From Eutreptiella sp. 'Long Island Sound 2002' (Eukaryota; Euglenozoa; Euglenophyceae; Eutreptiales; Eutreptiaceae), in contig OZ038387.1 of the NCBI GenBank assembly GCA_964036045.1, forward strand, positions 58,002,427 through 58,066,426: a DNA stretch of 64,000 bases. The letters run 5' to 3'. Position numbers and translations under genes: made by a program. Shown here piece after piece: positions 56,541-64,000 of the stretch. How positions within the stretch are numbered: position 1 is the first letter of the stretch; each line of letters begins with the position of its first letter. The notes under the pieces were generated by a model. It did not search any database and had not been told where the DNA came from. It saw only the letters and a list, made by a program, of their open reading frames with translations.

Positions 56541-58605
56541 GGTGGGTTGCCGGGGTTCGTTGGGTGTGTGCGGTGTGTGTGGTGTCTGTGCCGTGCGTGT
56601 CGTGGTGCGTGGTGCTGCTCTTCCCTTGGTCCTCCGGTGCTCCCCTCTCCGGTGTCTCGGTGCGCCGTTGTGCTCGCCGTGTGCCCTCCGTGTCCCCTCC
56701 TCTGTGTGCGCCCCTTGCTCGTTCGCTGGCTACCCCTTGTTCTCTTCGCGGCTTCGTTGCTCTTTACCCTTTCCTCTACCCCTCTCCCTGGCATGCACTT
56801 TTTCCCTGCCTCCGCTTTGTTGTGTGTCTCTGTCTTTTTCCTTGTCGGCCCGGGCTTCCTCCTTTGAACCTGCGTAGGGAGAGGAGGGAGCGTAAACGGG
56901 CGTGTGGCGGCGGCGGTTTTGTCGCGACACGGCACCTCGAGCTGGCTGGCACGCGATGCGACATGCGTGTGCGACCGGCTTGCGCGTAGGTTTATCGCCC
57001 CACTTGCGTCTTGTCTCCACTCCCCTTTGGTCGCTACCTTTACTCGTTGCCCGTTCCGCGCGCGCGGCGTGACATGCAACATACCTGCTTCTTTTCCCAC
57101 TACCTTAACGTGTCCTAGTCCTCCCGCCTTGCCGGGCGTTCGCTTATGTGTGACGACGGCACGACGCAATACTTGCCTAAGCGTCTAAGACAACCCTACT
57201 TTAACGCCCGGACGACGCAGACACGAGCATACGCTTCTCCTCGGGACCTGTGAGGGGAAGAGAACATGGGTGCGGGCACGTGTGTTTGTTGGGACCCGGC
57301 ACACGCCGGCGCTATGCTATTTGTGTGTATGCTCCCCGTGTCCCCCTCCCTTCCTCTTTGTGTGTTCTAACCCACGCAACCCCGCGGTTGGCGACGTGGC
57401 ACGACATGGTAACATACTTGCGTTCTTGGTGGCGGTGTGTGGCTTGCCTACTATTCGTTTGCATGCGGCGGCATACCTTTTGTCCCCTTTCGCTCCCTTT
57501 CGCCTCCTACATAAACGGGCGTGCGGGTGGGCGGTGGGCACGGCTCGGTTACGCTTCGTGGTCACCTTTTACTTTCGTTGGCGTGGTTGCCGTTCTCGTC
57601 TCGTGTCTGTTGCGTAGCGTAGCGTGGCATGCAACATACTTGGGCCCGACTAGTCACGTGCGTATGTTTAGTTTTTTTTTTTTTTTTTTTTTTTTGTGTT
57701 GTGCTTTACCTCGGTGGTCTTTTCGTTCCTCCTCGTTTGTCCCTTAATACCATGTTGCTCGTCCGTGGCGGTGATGGCCTTGCGGTGTTCCGGGCATGCG
57801 GGCATACCTTTCTTTCCCTATGTGAGCGGGGGTGAGCATAGGCATTCGGTGCCACCTCTTGTTAGTTTTCCTTGCCGGTGCGGTTGTCGTTGCGCTTATC
57901 GTGGCGGCGCACTTTGGCGTTGCTTGACACGTTACTTGTTTTGCGCTTGTTACGGCGTTATGCACACAAAATATGGCACATAACATACGTGCTTTCCGGC
58001 GGCCGGTGGCGTTGTTGTTGCTTGTGTGTATTTTTCATGCATGACGTGCAACATACTTGGGTACATGTGCGGCCTCTTTTTCTTTTTGTTGTGATCCCCT
58101 TCGCGTGTTACGGCGTCGTCGTTTTTCCTACATGAGTGGGCTTGCATTGTTTGGTCGTGTCCTTGTGGTATATCTCCACCGTGGTGCGGTTCGTTACCTA
58201 TTTATTCTCCTTGTCTACCTCTTTCCGCGTTGTGCTTGTTTCGTTGGTTTCTAGCGATGCGCGGCACATAACATACTTGCTTGTCGGCGGCCGGTGGCGT
58301 TGTTGTTGTCTATGTGTGGTTTGTTTTGGGGCGCGCACAAGTCCCTAGCGCCTAGGGCACGCACTTGGCTAGGTGGTTTGGGGCAAGCAACGCTCAGCTT
58401 CTTCGCCGTCGCGACTCTATTGTTCGTCTTTTTTGGTGAGTGTCCTAAATTTTGCGACCTCGCCAAACAGCGGCGTAAAATTGTTGGGGGGGTTTCTGAG
58501 GTCGGAAAAGAAGATTTTTCGCTTTATTTCTGCTGGCGGTGCGTCATTTTCTCGGTATTTCTTTTTTCTTCTGCTGCGATCGCGCGACGATCGGTCCAGT
58601 GGTCC
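56541..58605 (-). other. 5' leader of LINE B
   Basis: About 2 kb between the 5' junction and the monomer array, changing from GC-rich to moderate composition. No supported ORF. A degenerate motif AACATACTTG (+ strand) recurs near 57079, 57411, 57636, 57981, 58051 and 58269, two copies sharing a longer context with GGCGGCCGGTGGCGTTGTTG (57997, 58285). A T24 tract lies at 57672-57695. The extreme 5' end holds the inverted repeat CGATCGTCGCGCGATCG on the - strand. Confidence 0.6.
57672..57695 (+). repeat. T24 homopolymer in the LINE B leader
   Basis: Twenty-four consecutive T on the + strand, A in the element sense. It could mark an old internal poly(A) from a nested insertion, but no matching target duplication is seen. 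Confidence 0.9.
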
Positions 58606-58623
58606 AATATGCATTCATTTGTG
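58606..58623. repeat. 18-bp target-site duplication of LINE B, right copy
   Basis: Identical to 32883-32900; followed directly by the rest of the G1 3' LTR (ACCTGAGTTGCAG). Confidence 0.93.
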
Positions 58624-58862
58624 ACCTGAGTTGCAGTTTCTGTGAATATCCAATCATCTTTCACTGTCTACACTGCAGCCCTTCATGCTTTGATCCTGAT
58701 CTTCTCCTCTTTGCACACTTCTGGCTTGGGTTATCCTGGATTGACTCTATTTCTGCAAAACAAAGGTTTTCATCTTCCAAAACAAGCAGCAGGAAACCCT
58801 ACACCTACAGCAAGCAGCAGGAGAAGCAAAAACACAGTGCTGAAAACACTATAAACTTTTCT
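58624..58862 (+). repeat. 3' LTR of G1, second part (239 bp)
   Basis: Matches 4168-4406 and ends CACTATAAACTTTTCT. With 32353-32900 it gives 787 bp, exactly the length of the 5' LTR. Confidence 0.93.
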
Positions 58863-58867
58863 TTGGG
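58863..58867. repeat. Target-site duplication of G1, right copy (TTGGG)
   Basis: Pairs with 3615-3619. Confidence 0.85.
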
Positions 58868-60503
58868 GGGTGGCAAAGAGGGGGCGAGCTCAACCGTTTG
58901 AACGGTTTCTGGGTCGGCACCAAAGTAATCTTCTTCAATATTTTCCCTTTGGGGGGATGGGCGGTTCTCACAGCAGCCCTTCCCCCGGGCCCTTCTGCGT
59001 GGCTAAAAACATCTGTGGTCCCAAATACAAAGGTCCACCTTTAGAAACACCGAGTTAGGTCCACCACTTCGCCTTCGGGGGTGGGAGTTCATTGACCCTG
59101 CTGCAGGAGACACGGGCCGCAGAGACTCCGGCCCCCTTGTACAACAGTAAGTCTCCTCCTCTAACATGCCACACCACGGCATCCTTTATGTTGATACTTC
59201 GCGTCAAGCCATTGGCCAAACGCCATCGGGTTCGCACTGTCAAGGTTGCCGGCTTCCAATTTAGGGGCTCTGCCAACATCTCGTCGAAGGAGTGGCCTGA
59301 GCATTTGCCTTTGGATGATCATAAGTCCCAAAAGCGCTTCCAAGCAGCGCCCATATCAGACATGATTGTGAAGGTGAATGCCTTTGTGGCACAACTAGTG
59401 CAAGAAACTGAAGAGCAAATGCTAGTAACATAGCGGCTAAGGTCAACAAAATTCATACACAGCAGTGGCGGCGAATGCAAGCAACCTTGGGTGCAATATT
59501 CACGCGTGCCCAATAAGCACCATCCCAGCGGACTGCCTCTTTGTTCTGTTGGTGTAGCTGTGGACTGAGCTTTCGAGTCCTTCCATCATTGTGATTGTTG
59601 ACGTATAAAACCCGATAAATGAATCTTTTAAGCTCTTGCTCAACTTGAAAAACACCAATTCTCCAATCGACGAAGGCACGGAATACAAATGCACGAAAAT
59701 CAGAATGTGAAATCCACGCGATCCTCAAATCCCCGTCGGAGTCGATCAAACATGAATAATCATGGCAAAGTCCCCAAATGGGAAAGTATTGTGAAATGCT
59801 GATTCATACTGAGGACTGAAGCTCTCATAAGCGCAAAATTCATGTATCCGACACAAACATCGAGATCTGTCAATCAATTCTGAAATTCGTATCATAAACA
59901 ACACCGTAAGGAAATTCTGAAAGACCGCGCACGCATCTGAACTACTCAGCCGATCCGCACTGCCCTGCCAGCCCTGCCAAGGGCAGGAGCACACCCTAGC
60001 CATGCCGATCACCCCCCCCTCCAAGGCTGAGCATCAGTGGATGACAGCCTGATGAATACTGAGAGGCAGTGGCGTCAGTAAAGGGCCAACAGCGCCCTGA
60101 GGCCGGCAGACGTGAAAAAAAGTACTGCAGACTGTCATAGACGGTCACTGTAGCAGAAATTAATTAAATCGCATCCTGGCTCACTCTGGCTCTTGATTCT
60201 GGCCATAATGGCCCTGACTTGCGAAGATCTCAGACACAGAGCGGGAAAGAGATGACAAAAGGCAGGCAGAGAGAAGAACAATACGCAAAGAAAGAAACAG
60301 ACAAGTAGAAGGGGGGGGGGGGGTCACAGAAGCCACACAGCACAAACGCGGCCCCTAACTGCCCTTGAACCCCATCCCAGGGCATGACAGTGGCGCACTG
60401 CCCTCTATACTCTGAAAGTAGGTGTAAACATGCCGGGTCATGGAGCGCCCACAGCAATGGGTGTGATCGAATCTGCACTGTGGACTGAAAACAAGCACAG
60501 ATA
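58868..60503. other. Flank right of G1, no recognised gene
   Basis: Moderate-GC sequence to about 59450, then AT-richer. A near-perfect palindrome AACCGTT-TG-AACGGTT lies at 58892-58907. A 114-codon frame at 59092-59433 (+) lacks an ATG and matches nothing I know; it could be an exon. A G13 tract lies at 60309-60321. Part of 59450-60503 probably belongs to the 3' side of G3 (- strand), but no LTR could be delimited. Confidence 0.45.
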
Positions 60504-61757
60504 TCACGATACATCAGACCAATCCACATGAATATTGTGACGACGGTTGTACTGTAACCACTTGTCAGTCACATGATGGACAAACTGAGAAGCGGGCTCC
60601 CAAGAGGGCTGGTCGGCACCCTTCCAGTGCACTCGCCAGAACAGCCGCTTCTTATCACGACGCTTGGGGTCACGACGCCACTCATGGCCTAACATTTCCT
60701 GAACAACCCAACCATCATCATTGGGCGGCGCCACTATGTCAGCGTGATAATACAGGGGCACTTTCGCGCCACTCAGTGCGGGACGATATGGTTTCAAACG
60801 ATCAATACTATACACACGGGGACCCTGCGGCGTGTCCACCAGGTAGCGATTACCCCCCTCCCATTTCAGGATCTCAAAGGAACCCTGCCAAACCCGCTTC
60901 AGCTTATCAAAATTTTTTTGCTCTGCCTTACGCACATCCCTCAACCAAACTCTATCACCCTCTTCAAAGCTCAGCGGAGAAATGGAGGACGAGAATCGCT
61001 TGGCCACAGCCGCATGCAGGGACTCCAGCTTGCTTTTCACGTGCTGACGCTCATCTGCCAGATGCGAAAAAAAATCCAGGGCGTCCTCGCTGCCCTCCTC
61101 CGACACATACGGAGGACAGTCCCCAACGCCAGGGGGTTCCCTCCCAAACACCAGGCGGTGTGGGGAATAGGGGGCCACGATCCGGGGCAGATCGTTGAGG
61201 CCCCACACCGCCACAGGCAACGCATGATACCAATCGCCCCCACGCTGACACAAATACTTACGAAGCGTCATCATGACCCCCTGTACCGCTGACTCCGCCC
61301 TACCATTGCTGTTATGCCTGTATATAACACTGTGATAATTTTCTATCCCCAACAGCTCCGCCAACGTGGTGAGGAAATCAGAATTAAGGATAGAAGCATT
61401 ATCACACAGAAATTCCTGAGGCAAACCCATAAAAAACACGCAACGGCGAAGGAAAAGTTCAGCAGCCCGCCTACTATCAAGGCCAGCCTTGGCACAGGGG
61501 ATTGCCAACACATAGCCTGTGAGGCGACAAACAACAGGCATACAACAGTCATACTGTACACTGTTGACATCAACAGACTGCAAATCCAGAAAATCAAGCG
61601 CCAAGCTACTGAAAGGCTCATCCGTAATCGGATAATAGTGCAAGGAGTCTGGGTGAACCCCTACACATGGCTTGGACTGCTGACAGACATGACAGGCATC
61701 ACAGTGAGTCTTAACAGCGGCATACAGATCATCAAGCTTCAAACTGGGCACAGAATG
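60504..61757 (-). pseudogene. pol: Chromovirus G3 fragment: integrase and chromodomain
   Basis: An open frame of about 415 codons on the - strand starts abruptly at PSLKLDDLYAAV, which in complete elements follows YW in the integrase zinc region. Its CDACHVC supplies the Cys pair, so the element is 5'-truncated or rearranged at about 61757. Catalytic core: LALDFLDL (first Asp), FLCDNAS (second), NGRAESAV (Glu). It ends in a chromodomain near 60680-60550 (GWVVQEMLGHEWRR, RVHWKGADQPSWEPASQF). It is clearly distinct from G1 and G2. Stop at 60504. No start codon or upstream pol is present, so it is not functional alone. Confidence 0.85.
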
Positions 61758-64000
61758 TTAAATTCCCGCTTTGCATCTCGTTCCTCTATTGAAATAATCT
61801 TTGTATCCTCTGGTTGCACTTGCTTTGGTGTTTGTTCCTGCTCCATTTGAGGTACTCAAAGATTTCAGTGGAAAATAAAACCAGAGCAAGACTCCAAGAC
61901 GAGCAGAACTGGGGTCAATAAAATAATGACGAACTTGATGGGGCTGTACAAAGAACAGACAAACAATGGGTGATGTTGGGCCTTGTGTTCGCTCATATGC
62001 ATGCATTTATGCATAAGGACCACTCAGGACTTCAGTCTGCACTCAGCGACAGTGGACAATGACCACAGATCAGGGCAAAAATGGTATATCTCAGAAATCA
62101 GATTTCGTGCAGAGATAGTCAAACAGACGAAAGAAAAATGGTTTTAAAATGAAAAAAAATGATAGAAAATCACTTCAAATGTCTTCCAGGAATTTTCTGT
62201 AGCTCAGGGAATAATTAATTTGTGACTGCAGAAATCAGTAGAAACTACCCTGATGACCTCAGAACTCAGTAGGATCTGCCCATGGTGGAAGCGGCGCGCT
62301 CATGGCACAAAAATGGCCAAAAGAATGAAATAGTCTTATGACCACTATATAGATGCGGAATTTTATGCTGATTCTGAAAATCATATTCGTTTCCTGTGAA
62401 ACGACCATATATTGGAGAAAAATGCAGATTACTGAACAGCTCAGCCTCAATGAGACTGGCAAAAAAAAATAGATAAAGCAAAGGCCAACACCCATGTTGT
62501 GCTATGATACAAATAATGTTCAAAGAAGAAACAATGGAATAACAAACAATAACTCATCCAATATAATACAATAGATAAACCCTCTCTTGAATTAAAGTTA
62601 GGCCACTCAGTGTCTTTCACCCATATTGGAAGTGATCAAGCTCCACGGATAAATTTTCCCCAAATGTCCCAAGCAAACTCGGATAAAGAATAATACCATT
62701 GCTCCATATGAATCCAATGTTTTGAGGAATTGTTGCTCATTCATGGACTTTTAACACCCCTCCCAGCCTGAATACACGCTGTGTGTGAAGGCGTTGTCCA
62801 AGAATGACTTCCATGTTCCACGTAACCAACAGATCTCAACTCAATCTGGCGTCAATGGGGTCCAATGTTACTAAAAATGGGGAGTAGAACCAACCATAAA
62901 TGACCAAATGTAGACCAAGATAAATCCTTCAAACGGTCTCTGGATACACCAGTGTCGTCCTCGTACGCTCTCGTAGTCGTGAACGATGTTCCTGGTCACT
63001 GTAGTCAGAAATCAAACTCTGATCTAGACGCTTGACCCAATAAATGTCACCAAATCCAATCAATCTGGGCAGAAGAACACAGTAATTGAGCCATAAATTC
63101 AGTGAAGTGGGCACCTTAGATATCAGGCCAGTACCTCAGCTGTCAGGTGGTCATAGGTGTCGCTGGGGGCCTGCACTTGCAGCCATGAAACTCCGGCATA
63201 TGAACTTGAGTTCCAGATCCCACGTCATAAATGTGACAGGATGCCCCAATCCAGCCACATGAATCAGCCTGTCATAACACAAATGGCAGGGCATGAGGAC
63301 TCAGCTCCTCGCTGAACGTGTACAACGGCGCGTTCAGACATCTAACGCGTTGCTTTACGTGTTTGCCTCAAGATGTAGACCACTGGTTCAAGTCAAGTTG
63401 GTGCCCTGGGAATAACTCCCTGCAACACCCCAAAACTCAACTTGTAGTTACTTAAACTTGGCTTGAAGTTGACCATAGGTGCTGCGAAGTAAAACCAGGA
63501 CCAAGTAATATTCAAAGTACTTTCCAACCATGAACTAACCAAAAAGATTTTGGGAACCTCAATAACCCCAGGTTGCTTGATACTTGGGTCCCTCCAACTC
63601 AACTCCCTCCAGAACTTGTTGTAACTCCACAACTTGCTGTTATGCCAGTCATATCCGCCTTTTAAAACTGTTCAATATTTGACCTTGAAACTTCTTCCAA
63701 ATTCTTTCCTTTTGGTTCTCAAAATTGTCCTGCAGAACTTGCTGGCGGTGCGAGCGTCTCAGAGCGCGGATGTCTCGCAGTCCCTCCGAAATTCCCACGA
63801 GGAATAATGGAGTCCAAATAAGGTGTGGTCTTTTCCATGCCTTAAACTGAACTTTTCTGGATATATTCTGAACTTCAATAATTGTTTTGCAGAATGAAGT
63901 GAAGTTCTGCAGGTTTTCTCCTTGGTCTGCCAGTGGACACATAAGCAGGATGGTAACTGACTTCAAGGTACTCCTTCCTCCTCAAGCTCTTGGTAATAAC
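61758..64000. other. AT-richer region without recognised features
   Basis: I see only short frames with no family resemblance on both strands, scattered A tracts (such as near 62150 and 62461), and a 7-bp inverted repeat CTGAACG...CGTTCAG near 63313-63336. No RNA gene, LTR or coding domain could be supported. It may be host intergenic sequence or decayed elements. Confidence 0.5.

Larger units (their letters stand above)
32901..58605 (-). mobile_element. LINE B, giant (about 25.7 kb) non-LTR retrotransposon
   Basis: A single 25,705-bp insertion on the - strand, bounded by a perfect 18-bp target duplication. It ends at its 3' side in short tandem repeats (GTTTGAG units on the + strand, 32901-32920). 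In element order: leader 58605-56541; 212-bp monomer array 56540-50470; ORF1; APE endonuclease, RT, RNase H and zinc region; a further C-terminal segment; ORF3; ORF4; 3' UTR 36739-32901. Sequence is markedly GC-rich from about 33000 to 56900. Most LINEs are 4-8 kb, so this would be exceptionally long if it transposed as a unit. Later expansion of the array or internal insertions could have added length. Confidence 0.82.
3620..58862 (+). mobile_element. Ty3/gypsy chromovirus G1, split by three later insertions
   Basis: G1 has matching 787-bp LTRs (3620-4406, and 32353-32900 plus 58624-58862), a primer-binding site at 4406, gag (4533-6416 plus 13305-13880), pol (13881-16740 plus 28033-30101), and 2.25 kb of 3' non-coding sequence. 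Its own length is about 11.3 kb. The rest is LINE A in gag, G2 in pol and LINE B in the 3' LTR. The two LTRs differ at about ten positions by eye (roughly 1.3 percent), so insertion was fairly recent. The G2 insertion plus one duplication copy is 11,292 bp, a multiple of three, so pol stays in frame across it. Order of pol domains: protease, extra NPPF-type domain, RT, RNase H, integrase, chromodomain. Confidence 0.93.

Noticed and set aside
50545-57169. Dozens of 100-430-codon open frames on both strands
   Set aside because: All follow the 212-bp period and end at the same unit position; they reflect GC-rich monomers lacking stops.
59092-59433. 114-codon + strand gene
   Set aside because: No ATG, no recognised family and no flanking signals; kept only as a remark in the flank entry.

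Overview
This window is eukaryotic and consists almost entirely of transposable elements. It holds LTR retrotransposons of the Ty3/gypsy chromovirus type, with primer-binding sites complementary to the 3' end of initiator tRNA-Met, and LINE-type retrotransposons with an APE endonuclease, reverse transcriptase and RNase H. It also has minisatellite arrays and tRNA-like modules. The host cannot be fixed from the sequence alone. A protist or alga with a large repeat-rich genome (alveolate- or dinoflagellate-like) is my best guess, at low confidence. No ordinary host gene is securely identified.

The layout is a Russian doll. A chromovirus, G1 (3620-58862, + strand), is bounded by the 5-bp target duplication TTGGG and has two 787-bp LTRs. 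Three later insertions split it. LINE A (6417-13179, - strand, 5'-truncated) sits in gag and is flanked by an unusually long 125-bp duplication. A second chromovirus, G2 (16741-28027, - strand, 712-bp LTRs, 5-bp duplication GCAAG), sits in pol at the RT/RNase H boundary. LINE B (32901-58605, - strand, about 25.7 kb) sits in the 3' LTR and is flanked by a perfect 18-bp duplication. With these removed, G1 gag and pol read open from end to end apart from one UGA between them.

Left of G1, positions 1-3057 are the 3' end of another LINE A relative (+ strand), whose 3' UTR carries about 38 copies of a 65-bp minisatellite. Positions 3058-3614 and 58868 onward are the sequence that was continuous before G1 landed. 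On the right lies a 5'-truncated integrase-chromodomain fragment of a third chromovirus, G3 (60504-61757, - strand), then AT-richer sequence with no recognisable gene.

LINE B is the most remarkable feature. Reading on the - strand it has a 2-kb leader, an array of about 28 tandem 212-bp monomers, and a large ORF1 with CCCH and C2H2 zinc fingers and a possible cysteine-peptidase-like region. Next come APE endonuclease, RT, RNase H and a C-terminal zinc knuckle spread over successive -1 frames, two extra downstream ORFs, and a GC-rich 3.8-kb 3' UTR ending in short tandem repeats. LINE A keeps the downstream ORFs of the same architecture. G1 and G2 share several oddities: LTRs ending AG...CT rather than TG...CA, an HIDD catalytic motif in RT, an extra NPPF-type domain between protease and RT, an in-frame stop between gag and pol, and a long conserved non-coding 3' region.
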